A stretch of 64,000 nt of DNA from Symbiodinium microadriaticum (GCA_001939145.1 LSRX01000357.1:563293-627292); one strand, 5' to 3'; shown: positions 1 to 10,162, counted from the first letter of the stretch. Translations and numbers: made by a program. Notes: generated by a model from the letters alone, not told the origin.

Positions 1-731
1 ACCCTAAACCCTAAACCCTAAAAGCCCTAAACCCTAAAAGCCCTAGACCCTAAAAACCCTAAAAGCCCTAAACCCTAAAAAGCCCTAAACGCCCTAAGCC
101 CTATACCCTAAAAAAAAAGAGGTAGGTTTTCTTATGCAGGGTTCAGGTCTTCCCACACCTTTCGAGTGCCGGGGCCTCCCCGAAATGATGGAAGCATCTC
201 TTGGATTCGACTCGGGTTTAGGGGTTCCTAAGGTTTAGGGGTTCCTAAGGTTTAGGGGTTCCTAAGGTTTAGGGGTTCATAAGGTTTAGGGGTTCATAAA
301 GCATAAGGTTTAGGGGTTTAGGGGTTTAGGGTGTAGCCCCTGCCCCTGATTAAATGATGGGAATAAGGTTTGGCGCCCAGCTTTCAACCGAGTACTCTCA
401 GCCCCTACACCCGCCAAACTCTAAGCTTTACCCCAAAAACCCAACCCTAAACCTTAAACCCTGAACTCTGAACCCTAAACCCTGAACCCTAAACCCTGAA
501 CCCTAAACCCCAAACCCTAAACCCCAAACCCCCAAAACCCTAAACCCCTAAACCCCAAACCCTAAACCCTAAACCCTGAACCCTAAACCCCAAACCCTAA
601 ACCCCAAACCCCCAAAACCCTAAACCCCTAAACCCCAAACCCTAAACCCCAAACCCCCAAAACCCTAAACCCCTAAACCCCAAACCCTAAACCCTAAACC
701 TTAAACCCCTAAACCCCTAAAGCTCTAAACC
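1..731. repeat. Degenerate telomere-like tract
   Basis: CCCTAAA units with many variants (CCCTGAA, CCCCAAA, CCCCTAAA) occupy about 1-110 and 430-731, and the opposite orientation (TTTAGGGG with a GTTCCTAAGG variant repeated four times) lies at about 215-330. CCCTAAA at the left end is the orientation expected at a left chromosome end, but the units are too degenerate to call a true telomere. No gene is visible. Confidence 0.85.
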
Positions 732-825
732 CCAAACCCTCCCCCCCCCTTTTTAAGGCGAGGCACTGGTCGGACCGGGTACTTGTATATCAGGGCCAGC
801 TGAATGCAGGACCTTTTTGAGACAC

Positions 826-902
826 TCGTAAATCCAGGAAACTATGCTATGTTCCGGATCCTATAAGGTAGCCCCCAAAAAAGGAACTACAATGGAGGTA
901 CC
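826..902 (+). repeat. Dispersed 77-bp repeat, copy 1
   Basis: This segment, beginning CTCGTAAATCCAGGAA and ending at GGAGGTAC, recurs in reverse complement at 14,627-14,703 with few differences. It abuts the inverted-repeat element at 899-999. Confidence 0.7.
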
Positions 903-999
903 CATAGGCCACTAAGTAGTTCCTTTTGAAATTTTGGGATTGCCTTCTAGGATTCTAAATATGAGCCACGAGAAGGAACTAGTTAGGGGCCTATGGGTA
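899..999. mobile_element. MITE-like element, family F
   Basis: Terminal inverted repeats begin TACCCATAGGCC and include CTAAGTAGTTCC; the right end reads GGCCTATGGGTA. A related copy is at 45,543-45,680. No coding capacity. Confidence 0.65.
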
Positions 1000-1065
1000 G
1001 GGCTTACGGCTTAGATTTTCAGGGTTTGGGGCTTTTGGTGGGCTTAGGGTGTGCCTGGACCCTTA

Positions 1066-1148
1066 AGAACCTCCCTTTTTAGGGCTTCCCTAGTATGACT
1101 TCCTTATATAAGTCCCTAAAAAAGGTAGGTTCTTTGGGGTCTTGGCAG
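1066..1148. mobile_element. MITE-like element, family D, copy 1
   Basis: The left arm AAGAACCTCCCTTTTTAGGG and right arm AAAAAAGGTAGGTTCTTTGG are imperfect inverted repeats around a CTTATATAAG centre. Other copies are at 8,733, 10,867, 21,316, 27,055, 30,166 and 48,949, with fragments elsewhere. Confidence 0.7.
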
Positions 1149-1235
1149 GGGTACGAATTTAAAATCCCGCAGATTTCGAGATGAGGAGTCCAGCGAGGAT
1201 CAACTATCTGGACTCTCTTCCTATATAGGTGTTCG

Positions 1236-1324
1236 GATTAGGGGACCCCTTGGAAATCCAGACCCTCTCAACAAGGTTCCGTTTAAGAGAGCCATAAGTA
1301 GGTCCCTGATACTACCTAGGACTA
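1236..1324. repeat. Dispersed repeat, family M, copy 1
   Basis: It shares GACCCTCTCAACAAGGT, AGAGAGCCA and ATACTACC with the segment at 40,147-40,255. It is shorter than that copy and has no reading frame. Confidence 0.55.
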
Positions 1325-1389
1325 TAGGTGCAAAGGGGGTTCCTGTTTGTTTCGGGGAGCACGCAGGCTCCCTTGGGGGGCGGATGCTT

Positions 1390-1910
1390 TGGGTTTAGCT
1401 GGAGTTCCCAACCCTAAACCCTAAACCCAAAGCCCTAAACCCTAAACCCCAAACCCTAAACCCCAAGTTCTAAACAGTAGATCCCGTAACCTAACGCTCC
1501 CAAAGCTTCAGTTTCTCGACACTCAATCCTAAAACCTCAAGCCCTGAAACTTGGATTCGGTCCTTAGGGTTCCGCTTTATATTTCTATTGTACTTGACAT
1601 GCACCCAAAACGTATTCAGACTCCTAGACTACCCTTCGGAGCCCCAAGCCCGAAAGCGTGAACCCTATGCTACCCTCCGGAACCCCAAGCCCTAAACCCT
1701 AAGCCCTAAACGTTAAACCCGAACCTTAATTGAGCCCTTGAAAGAACCACCGGGCCAGGGGGCAGAAAAGCGCTCACCAGGTTCGGAATCCAAATCGGCG
1801 TCGCGCCTCTGCGGAGACCCACTGCCAGCCAACCTGAGGTTGTGGGTTCAGGGTTTAGGGTTCAGGGTTTAGGGTTCAGGGTTTAGGGTTCAGGGTTTAG
1901 GGTTGAGGGT
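1390..1910. repeat. Telomere-like DNA upstream of the LINE
   Basis: CCCTAAA-type units lie at 1,405-1,470 and 1,680-1,720. From 1,845 to 1,910 the orientation reverses to alternating TTTAGGG and TTCAGGG units, which run up to the LINE's 5' side. Low-repeat sequence without a recognisable gene lies between. Confidence 0.8.
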
Positions 1911-1980
1911 TTGGGTGCCAATAACGTTTTGTGCGAAAGTTTTGTGCGAAGTTTTTTTTTGGAACCACATTTTGAATCTG

Positions 1981-2033
1981 GGGCTGGGCTGGACTGGCTG
2001 CTGGGCTGGCTGGGCTGGGGCTGGGCTGGTCCT
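1981..2033 (+). repeat. GCTGG-rich tract near LINE 5' end
   Basis: Repeated GGGCTGG/GGCTGG units. A similar tract lies near the 3' end at 7,879-7,953. Confidence 0.8.
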
Positions 2034-2295
2034 GGACAAAGTCGGACTACCACCTCACAGAAGCCTACCTGCTCACCCAGGCAGTGTAGGTGGGTGTCCA
2101 GGTGTGCCTGCTGCATTCTTGTAACATGTTCTGAGTCTGCACACTTCTGATTGGGCCCTTGCACGACATTTCGCAACCACACAGCACACGCAGCAGCTAA
2201 CGGTAGACGCACTGGGGGGGATCCTCGGGGTCGGTCCGGTCCCTCACTTCGTGAGGTCCCGACTTCCGAGTCCTCCCAGGGGGGGCACGGGCTAG

Positions 2296-5200
2296 CAACC
2301 TGTGTCCTCTTCTTTCTCTCTTGCTCAAGACCGCTTAAAGTTTTCTCGACCGAGTTTCCCTAGCTGTGAACAGCCACTCTTGAAGGCGGTTGCTGGCCGC
2401 CTGAAAGCCAAGCAGTTATGGAAACGTCGTACACGTCAACTACATTGGGGGGCGGTCAATGTCCGAACCATGCATACTAGTATTTCTAATCAACAGGGAG
2501 TCCTGACAGTTGAGGGTGCAGTAGCTACCAAACCGGGGGAGGTTTGCCAGGTACTATGCGCGCACCGCATAAGTCTATGTGCCATGTCTGAAACCAGATG
2601 GAAGGGCAGTGGAATTATAGAACAAGAGGACTACATATTCCTATTTTCTGGATTGCCAGAATCGGCACCGAAATCCATGTATGGAGTTGCATTTGCACTC
2701 AATAAAGACATGCAGCGTTGTTGAAAGGAAGCCGGATCTTATGTTGACTATAAAAATGAGAGACTGATTAAAATCCGTTTACAAATCGAGGGACGTATTT
2801 TCAACGTTGTATCGGTGTATGCTCCTACATTTCGTGCACAAGAAAGGGACAAGGAGGCGTTCTACGAGGAACTCCGCCGGGTGGCACAGGAAACTAAAGC
2901 GAACGAGGAATTGATCATTATGGGCGATTTCAATGCTAGGGTTGGTACGCGGGCGTTGGATGTGGAAGCAGATCAGGAAGGGGCGAGTGATCTTGTTTTA
3001 GGGGATTTTGGCATGACCGAGCGAAACGAAAACGGTGGCATGCTTTTGGATTTTTGTCGAGGTTGTTTAAGGAGTCCGTTGCGCATTATGAGTACGTTTT
3101 ATACACATAACACTTATGGGACGTGGCAGCACAATCGCACACAACAATGGCATCAGATTGATCATGTGTTGGCGTCCAGACGTACAGCAGCGCTGTTTAC
3201 GGATGTTAAAGTAATGGCAGGTTTGGACTTTGATACAGACCATCGTCTTGTAAGAACATCCCTTCGAGTGATGAAGCGTTGTAGACAAAGGACTGGGTTA
3301 TCAAAGTCTGTGACGGTCACCAGGAGCCCTAAATTAAACCTATCCATGCTCCAAGATACTGAGACAGTTGAGCATATCAATACCGGCTTTGCAGAGTTGG
3401 TAAGTGAAAACCTCACTGACTGCTATGAACTCTGGGCAAAAGCGTTGCGAAAAGTTGGCGAAGAGGTTTTGGGTGTCCAGCTACCAAGTCGGCGACCGCA
3501 ATGGCAACTGGATCATGCGGAGGAGCTGGCATCGCTGGCACAAGCTAAGGCAGCGGCATATGCTGCAATGGATGGCAGCGATGAGTCACGAATACGTTAT
3601 AGAAGGGTATGCAAAGCCAATAAGAAACAGGTACGTCAAACACTCAACCGGTGGTGGACGAATAAGGCGCAGGCAATACAAACAGCGGTGGATCGTAAGG
3701 ACCCAAACTACCAGTTTAAGGGCTTCCGGGAACTAAGGGCGGTGTTTGGAAATGGGAAACGTGCGCCCTGTCACATACGTGATAAAAAGGGGAATATTTT
3801 AAAGGGCAAACCGGAACGTCTTGACAGATGGAAAGAATACTTTGAAGAGTTACTTAATGTTGAGACAGATGTGTCTGAGGACAGAATCGGTTTGATAGCG
3901 CGGGTGGAACAATGTAAAAACCTTGGACGCCCTCCATCGTTTGCTGAAACACTTGCGGCAATTTCTACGCTAAATACGGGGAAGGCGCACGGTCCGGATG
4001 GAATACCAGCTGAATTGTTGCATGTTCTGAGTCCGGCACTTAAAAGAACACTACATGAAATTATATGTCAAATCTGGACTGGTGCACAACCCATGCCTAA
4101 GGAATGGAAGGAGTCGTATCTAATCCCGTTGCCTAAGAAGGGAGATTTAACGTATTGCAAAAAATGGCGGGGTATTCTACTGACTTCGGTACCTGGCAAA
4201 GTTTTCGCTAAAATAATCAATGGGCGTTTGGTGGCGCATGTTGAAAGTAATGGTATTTTACCGGAGACTCAGTGTGGATTTCGTGCTGGGCGGGGCACGG
4301 TGGATATGATTTTTACGTTACGGATGGCGCTTGAACTGGCAAGGGTTAAAAAGGTTGATCTGCATGTGGTATTTGTTGATCTTATGAAGGCATATGATTC
4401 CGTTAATCGAAATGGGCTTTGGGGCATTTTGCGTGCTAAAGGCGTACCGGATACCATGCTCGATCTTATAAAAAACTTCTATACGGGCAAAACTGCACGG
4501 GTCAGTGCGGAAGGCGAGCTCACGGAAGAATTCGAATTACGTACTGGTTTGGGACAAGGCTGTTGTCTGGCTCCTCTGTTGTTCAATGTTTACCTGGCCG
4601 CAGTCATGGAAGAATGGTACCATATTGCAGACACGCATCTTACGTTGCCCTACCGTATTGATGGGATTTTGCGTAGACATATGGATGAAGGCTCGTTAAA
4701 CAAGTATGCAACGTGGGACCATATGAAACTCAGTGATCTCGGATATGCTGACGATGCTGCATTTCTCACGGATACTTATGAAAAATTAGTTACGACCATT
4801 GAAGGACTGCAATCCCTGTATAAGCAATGGGGTTTAACCATGTCGGTGGAAAAAACGGAGGCTTTGGTATCACAAGGGGAATTACCACCACCGATTCAGG
4901 TCGAGGAGACTGATGGTTTTGACAAGATCAATTCTAAGAAGAATTTTGAGTATTTGGGAGCCAACGTCAGCACGAGACAAGGCTGTGAAGATGATATTAC
5001 CCGGAGAATTGACAAGGCTAGAAAGGCGTTTTGGCGACTTGCATCTAATGTGTGGGATGTGAAACAGCTCTCCTTAACTGTCAAAATGCGTGTGTATAGG
5101 GCCTGTGTAATCTCGGTGCTGTTGTATGGATGTGAAACGTGGACTACTACTTTCCGATGTAGGAAGAAACTTGAACAATTTCAGATGATGTGTCTTCGTA

Positions 5201-6540
5201 AAATCTCTAAAATCGGCATATGGGATCAGGAGCAAATGCATGTGAACAACGGTAACTTGCGAGCGTGGCTCGGCGTGCCTACGGTATGTGATATGATTGT
5301 GCAAGCTCGCACCCGGTGGCTAGGACATGTGGCGCGTATGGATAATGCTCGGTTGCCCAAACAAATGCTTTTTGCGTTTTTTCCAGGTAGTGTTGGAGTG
5401 CCTACACAAGTTGGGAGACGTACCGGGAAATGGTTGGCATTTGATTTTGTCAACGATTTGGAAAAGGCAGGCATTCCACTTAGCGGGTGGATGCAGATAG
5501 CACGAAAAAACAACGGGTCTGAGTGGAGGGACAAAGTTTTCCACATCGCAAGGTGGTATACGCCCAAAAATCCAAAATCAGGACAGGAGCCACCGGACCG
5601 CAAAAAGGAAAAGATGCGGGGTGCGCCACATCGCCATGTCAAGCGCACTTTCGTAGAGCATACCAAAAATCAGCAGGAATGGTTTGACAAAGAAACTTTT
5701 CATGTGGGAGTTTTGAAGGCGGAGCAGGAATTAGGAGGACGTGATAAACTGGTTTCCCGTATTTTGAGTGATCTCCAAACTAAGTATGGTACAACATGGA
5801 TGGATTTGAAAGAGGAGGATGTGGTTGTCGACATGACTGAGGAGTGGAATGAATTGCTAGTTCATGAAGTAGACGTAGGACTGTTGTCCATGCTTGTTGC
5901 TGCACGGTCACAAGCCCTTAGCACACAGAGCACGCCGCCGTCACAGGCCACAGGTCGTCGTCGCTTAAGATGTAAGCAGCCGGTTCCGTCTGATCCTGGG
6001 AATGCTGAACGGGCGGGTGAAGCCAATCAACGACAACGGACACCGTCTCCACCACCTGCACCACCGCAAACGGGCGTAAGGGTTCGTCTCAAACGTTATG
6101 GACGTCAGGCAAGCCCCAACCGCAATGGAAGTTTCCCATGCTCGTTGTGTAGTAAAAGTTTCGATACGAAGGTCGCGCGTTCTAGTCATGTCCGCATACT
6201 CCATCCGGAAGGAACGTTCAGAGAGAATGGTTTTCAGTGTGAGTTATGTCCGAGATTGTTTCTAGTGCAAGGAAAACTAACGGAACATTACCGTAGGGAC
6301 CATATCCGTGATTCTCCTGCTGTTTCTTGTCCCCATTGCGGAGTGGTCTATCCGGCCAATACACTTCTCTTACAGCACTTCATTCAGAGTCATTCGGATT
6401 TGGAGGCAAGATTTCCCGGCCCATGCTTCCTATGTGAGGCTCGGGCAGATAGGACCGTGCCGTACATGAAGACTGCTATGACATTTAAGCGCCATCGAAC
6501 TGTGGAGCATTTGCATGACTGGCCTGCGCGGTTTCGATAG
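2296..6540 (+). pseudogene. LINE endonuclease-reverse transcriptase with one in-frame TGA
   Basis: One frame runs from 2,296 (after a TAG) to the stop at 6,538-6,540, broken only by TGA at 2,722-2,724. Before the stop are endonuclease motifs NVRT (Asn codon 2,458) and SETRW. After it come VSVYAPT, MGDFNARVG, HQIDHVL and DTDHRLV, so the endonuclease domain is complete apart from the stop. Reverse transcriptase motifs follow: GPDGIPAELL, QCGFRAGRGT, FVDLMKAYDSV (near residue 520 counted from the GTG at 2,815), GLGQGC and YADD (4,744-4,755). RWLGHVARM lies downstream. The last ~130 residues hold about four C2H2-type zinc fingers (first Cys pair from 6,139). No RNase H domain is seen. No in-frame ATG precedes the Asn motif, so the true start is uncertain. 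The family resembles the proteins often named craniofacial development protein 2-like. Confidence 0.9.
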
Positions 6541-6721
6541 GCATGGCAGTATCGCAGTTGGTTGCGTAAAACTGGACACAGTAGTGATGTGCAGGATCGC
6601 ACTCTCTGTGTCAGCGTCTTGAGTCTGTGCAAGTGCTGCATGTCTGCATGTTTGTTGGATGTGTGCAGTTGCAATACCTGTGAGACTTGAAAGGCCCAAC
6701 CCCCAGAGAAGTGCGCAAGAA

Positions 6722-7507
6722 ATGGGACGGAACGAAGACCGGGGCAGGGACAGAGACCGTAGGTCTAAACAGTCCGAGCCACGGCGGGAGGACTTGGAGG
6801 ACACCGTTAGGCGGCAAGGCGAAGAACTCCAGGACTTAAGGACTCAGCTGCAGCGGACTAGCAAGTTGACGGTCTTCACGGCACGGGACATGGGGGAAGC
6901 AAAAGCTGCCTTGCAAATCGCGGTGTTCCTCACGGGGCTCTTCAGGGAGCATTTGCAGGGCATCCTTCAGGCCTACCAGACAGCCCGTGACCAAGCCAGA
7001 GACGGGGGCGGTGCTAGCTCGACAGGGTCCGCCAGGGTGGAGCCCTTGAAAGTCCTGCTCTACAATGGGATGATCAAGTACCTGGTGGAGTACGCGGAAA
7101 AGTCCTTCCCCGCCGCGGTTGGTAAGTGTCAGGAAATCGCTGGCTTCTTGGCCGGCCGGGACGTGTTGGCCATAGGCAACACAAACAATCCACCGCAGAT
7201 GGATGCTCCGTGGGTCCTGATCGTGACGTTTTCTGGATCTGCACGTGGCAGGGAGATGAGGGCCCTGTGGGACTGTGAGGAGATCCAGGCTATGGCGCAG
7301 AAGCGGGGAGGCCTCTGGCCGGAATTCGGCATCAAACCCGGAAGCTGGCGACCCTCGCAGCTGTACAGTGAGGTAGCCTCAGACGCTGGACTAGACTTCA
7401 AAGGCAAAGGCAAGAGCAAAGGCAAAGTCTCTGGCGGAACCGGCGTCAAACGCCGAAGTGAAACCCCTGACATGCGAGGTGGTGATTTCTCACGTAGAAA
7501 GTCTTAG
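6722..7507 (+). CDS. LINE-associated downstream ORF, coiled coil and basic tail
   Basis: The ORF is open from 6,659; the ATG at 6,722 (MGRNEDRG) is preferred because the sequence before it is less protein-like. It would give 261 residues. An Arg/Glu-rich N-terminus leads into a predicted coiled coil (EDTVRRQGEELQDLRTQLQR), then a mixed middle, and a C-terminus rich in KGKGKSKGK and RRK. This could be the element's nucleic-acid-binding protein, which in most LINEs lies upstream of the polymerase; here it would lie about 180 bp downstream. Alternatively it is a captured host sequence. Repeated Lys-Gly tails of this kind are common in dinoflagellate proteins (background knowledge). No enzymatic motif recognised. 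Confidence 0.6.
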   Translation: MGRNEDRGRDRDRRSKQSEPRREDLEDTVRRQGEELQDLRTQLQRTSKLTVFTARDMGEAKAALQIAVFLTGLFREHLQGILQAYQTARDQARDGGGASSTGSARVEPLKVLLYNGMIKYLVEYAEKSFPAAVGKCQEIAGFLAGRDVLAIGNTNNPPQMDAPWVLIVTFSGSARGREMRALWDCEEIQAMAQKRGGLWPEFGIKPGSWRPSQLYSEVASDAGLDFKGKGKSKGKVSGGTGVKRRSETPDMRGGDFSRRKS

Positions 7508-8080
7508 TATCCTCAAGGGATAGGAGACGCCACGGATGACGTAGACCTGCCATGTGCATGTAAAGCACAGTTTTCTGTGGGCTACTGTGCCCCTGTCGGC
7601 ACCATCCGACGTTCATCTCGGTATCGTCCGAGAGGTTTCTTTTTGGTAAAAATTGTTGAGTGCAGACGGCTTGATGGTGTTTCTGCATGTGCACATGTTT
7701 TTTCCCCCCCCTTTGTAGTGAGTGTTTGTGCTGAAGTTTTGTATCTAATTAGTGCCAGCCCCTTTGGTGATGCAGTCTCTGTCGGCTGGCTGTGACACAC
7801 TGCGTCATCTCTGCAGGGCGTCAAGCACTGCGATGCGGAGACTATGCCACCGCATGGTGGCGTTATGTCTTCTTCACGGCTGGGCTGGTGGCTGGCTGGG
7901 CCTGGGCTGGGGCNTTGGCTGGGCCTGGGTTGGGCTGGGCTGGGCTGCCCTGAAACGGGAATTGGTTTGCTTGAAAGGGAAATTGGTTTATTCGAAAATG
8001 GAAAGGTGTCTTTCCACCGAAAAAATGTGCTTCTGCATGGCCAACAGCAACAAGCAATTTCTATTTATTTCTTTCTTGAG
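7508..8080 (+). other. LINE 3' untranslated region (inferred)
   Basis: No convincing reading frame. It contains the GCTGG-rich tract (7,879-7,953) with a single N at 7,914, then ends at TTTAGGG-like repeats without poly-A. Confidence 0.5.
7879..7953 (+). repeat. GCTGG-rich tract near LINE 3' end
   Basis: Same unit as at 1,981-2,033; interrupted by one N, probably a collapsed repeat. Confidence 0.8.
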
Positions 8081-8300
8081 GGTTTAGGGTTCAGGGTTTA
8101 GGGTTTAGGGTTCAGGGTTTAGGGTTTGGGTGTGGGTTTAGGGTTGATAAGGCTTGGGGTTTGTAGGGTATAGGGCGTTTTTGGTTTATAGTGTATAGGG
8201 TTAGGGCTCATAGGGTGTAGGGTTTAGGATTTATGGGATATAGGGTTAAGGGTTTCTGGATGCTTATATAGGGTATAGGGTTGAAGGTTTGGGGCTTAAG
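8080..8300 (+). repeat. Telomere-like tract downstream of the LINE
   Basis: TTTAGGG/TTCAGGG units at 8,080-8,145 match the 5' flank, decaying into GGTATAGGG variants by 8,300. Confidence 0.85.
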
Positions 8301-8325
8301 ACGAGATGCAGGAAGAAGGGAGGAT

Positions 8326-8574
8326 TCACAGACCAAAGATGTCCAAAAGATTGTGGCAATATTCTAAAGGCGCTGGCCTCGCGACCGTGGATTGTGCCCA
8401 GCCTTTAGCCACCAACAGTGCACCACCCCGACCCCAAGCACTCAGAAGCTCGAGACCAACGGCTTCAAAAGACAGCTCGCGCAGCGGGCCGTCATAAGTA
8501 CAACATTTCGGCCTTACAGTATACTTACTGTATACAGGGACTCGAATTGGATCATATGACGAGTTATTCCGCAA
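8326..8574 (-). CDS. Unidentified open frame, possibly exonic
   Basis: An 82-codon frame with ordinary protein composition in a patch free of telomere repeats. No domain recognised and no neighbour supports it. It may be chance. Confidence 0.2.
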   Translation of the reverse strand: MRNNSSYDPIRVPVYSKYTVRPKCCTYDGPLRELSFEAVGLELLSAWGRGGALLVAKGWAQSTVARPAPLEYCHNLLDIFGL

Positions 8575-8732
8575 AGCTCAAAAACTGCCAAGAGGTCAGC
8601 GTTTACGCACTCGAGACTTGGATCGTTATGGGATCCGCGATGGCTGGGTTCAGGGGGGGGGTGCAAGGGCAACCTTCAGGCATCTCAGGGCGCACGAAAA
8701 AGTTAAAGAAGAATTGGGTTTCCTGGAGCCTT

Positions 8733-8816
8733 AAGAACATCCATTTCTTTTAGGGTTCCCGATTCTGATTTCCTTATATAAGGTCCTTAAGACGGTAGGT
8801 TCTATGGGGTCTAGGT
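8733..8816. mobile_element. MITE-like element, family D, copy 2
   Basis: Arms AAGAACATCCATTTC and GGTAGGTTCTATGGGGTC around TCCTTATATAAGG. It is followed directly by a CCCTAAA tract (8,820-8,935). Confidence 0.65.
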
Positions 8817-8819
8817 AGG

Positions 8820-8935
8820 TAAACCCTAAACCCTAAACCCTAAACCCTAAACCCTAAAACCCTAAACCCTAAACCCCAAAACCCTAAAACCCTAAACCCT
8901 GAAACCCTAAACCCTAAAACCCTAAACCCTTCAGG
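8820..8935 (-). repeat. CCCTAAA tract
   Basis: Five nearly perfect CCCTAAA units, then CCCTAAAA and CCCTGAAA variants. Confidence 0.9.
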
Positions 8936-8996
8936 TCTAGGGTTTTCTACCCCCCCCGCTTGAACGCCCGGTCCCTGGAGGATCCCATACTTGGAA

Positions 8997-9143
8997 CTAC
9001 TTGGAGGTTCATGGCTTAGGGTTTAGGGTTCGTGGGTAGTTAGAAGTGGGTTATAAGTCCCCCCAATATCGGTTATAACTATAGTTATCCTACTTATAAC
9101 CCGACTTGTAATGACTTGTAACTACCCATGGACCTCCAAGTAG
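8997..9143. mobile_element. MITE-like element, family H, copy 1
   Basis: Terminal inverted repeats of 18 bp, CTACTTGGAGGTTCATGG and CCATGGACCTCCAAGTAG, differ at one position. The inner part is also palindromic (GGTTATAAG/CTTATAACC). A TTTAGGG unit lies just inside the left arm. Second copy at 10,285. Confidence 0.85.
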
Positions 9144-9206
9144 AGTTTGGTATAGAGCACGTTTTCGAGAAGCAGGCCTCACCTGAAGCCCTAAAAACCC
9201 TAAATT

Positions 9207-9325
9207 AAAGGAAACTACAGGAAGGGAGTTTAGGGTATGTAGGGCTTCTATAAGGCTTCTATAAGGTATATAGACCCTTCTATAAGGCTCCTAGAACAGT
9301 GACTACCACCTGAAGATGTCCTAGA
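9207..9325. mobile_element. MITE-like element, family B, copy 1
   Basis: Shares AAAGGAAACTACAGG at the left, a run of (T)CTATAAGG motifs in the middle, and CACCTGAAGATGTCCTAGA at the right with copies at 36,285, 42,501, 52,943 and 57,110. Confidence 0.8.
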
Positions 9326-9349
9326 CTAAACCCGAAAACCTTACTACAG

Positions 9350-9388
9350 CCGGGAAGCAGCAGCTGTTGAAGAAGCCAAGGAAGCTCT
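9350..9388 (+). CDS. Candidate 39-bp exon, Ala/Glu-rich helix
   Basis: Acceptor CTACAG, then a frame reading REAAAVEEAKEAL, then GTAGCA as donor. It is short and the splice calls are weak. Confidence 0.25.
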
Positions 9389-9439
9389 GTAGCAGCGGTA
9401 GCGTCTCGGAAGATTGCGTCCTGTCTAGACTTGCTTGGG

Positions 9440-9655
9440 ATTTAGGATTTAGGCCAAGCCCAAAGCCCCTAAACCCAAAGCCCTAAACCCCTGAGCAAAT
9501 AAGTGAGCCTTGAACCCTAAAGCCCTAGGCACTAAACCTTGACCCCTAAGGCCCTAAGCCCTAAACCTTAACCCCTAAAGCTCTGATAGTTTAGAGAAAC
9601 CGCTCAGCTTCTTCTTGGCTCTTGGGCCTACCCTAAACCCTAAACCCTAAACCCT
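9440..9655 (-). repeat. Telomere-like tract
   Basis: Degenerate CCCTAAA units with GGCCCTAAG variants, ending in three good copies near 9,630-9,650. Confidence 0.75.
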
Positions 9656-9732
9656 CCAAACCGGGGCTCCTGATATCGACAAGCGCCCACAAGGAAGCCC
9701 GTCAGTCTGAAGAACAGTCCTTTTTGCAGCAT
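9644..9732 (-). CDS. Candidate exon with a hydrophobic segment
   Basis: Minus-strand frame from an ATG at 9,730-9,732 with MLQKGLFFRLTGFLVGACRY, a possible membrane or signal segment. It lies between two telomere-like tracts. No clear splice donor; function unknown. Confidence 0.25.
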
Positions 9733-9782
9733 ACCTAAGCCCCCGGGTTTAGGCTTTAGGGTTTAGGGTTTAGGGTTTAGGG

Positions 9783-9849
9783 CCCAAAAGTAGGTAGAAT
9801 AATGGCCCTAAACCCATAAAGAGGCTATGATTTTTACATACTTTTGGGG
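9783..9849. mobile_element. MITE-like element, family E, copy 1
   Basis: Left arm CCCAAAAGTAGGTAGAATAA and right arm TTTTTACATACTTTTGGGGG are inverted repeats around AATGGCCCTAAACCCAT. It is followed by TTCAGGTAAG. Other copies are at 26,503 and 59,391. Confidence 0.75.
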
Positions 9850-10071
9850 GTTCAGGTAAGGGGGACTAGGTGCTTGTGGGTTTCCCATGCTGCAACTCTG
9901 CTGCGGAAACGTAGGGAATAAGATCCCAGACTATTCAGACCCCTCTATTATGGCCGCGGCCCTACCTGGTAAAACGGGCGCAGAACCCCCATGAAATGCC
10001 TGGTGCCGTGAAACCCTCGAAAACATCCTGATGGATCCTGACGGAACTTCTATAGCAACCTAAATGGGGGT

Positions 10072-10162
10072 TTCCGAAAAAAGGGTACCTTAATTTTCGT
10101 ACCCTAAATAGTAGGATCCTTATTTTTAGGACCCCAAAATAAGGTACCCCTAACTGTCGGAA
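10072..10162. mobile_element. MITE-like element, family G, copy 1
   Basis: GGGTACCTTAATTTTCG and AAAATAAGGTACCCC form imperfect inverted repeats, with TTTCCGA/TCGGAAA at the ends. A tandemly expanded relative is at 29,075-29,260. Confidence 0.7.

Larger units (their letters stand above)
1911..8085 (+). mobile_element. Non-LTR (LINE) retrotransposon, near full length
   Basis: The element carries an AP-endonuclease/reverse-transcriptase ORF (2,296-6,540) and a second ORF (6,722-7,507), with about 390 bp before and 580 bp after. Its outer limits are inferred from the telomere-like repeats that end near 1,910 and resume near 8,080. Both flanks are TTTAGGG/TTCAGGG units in the same orientation, so it probably inserted within telomere-like DNA. 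GCTGG-rich sequence lies just inside each end. No poly-A tail and no LTRs are seen. Exact ends and target-site duplication cannot be fixed because both flanks are repetitive. Confidence 0.8.

Noticed and set aside
1-110. A true chromosome end
   Set aside because: Orientation is right for a left telomere, but units are irregular and the same sequence fills the window; an assembled end cannot be claimed.
2815-6540. Separate gene starting at the GTG at 2,815
   Set aside because: The upstream frame is the same and carries the first endonuclease motifs, so this is one interrupted frame.
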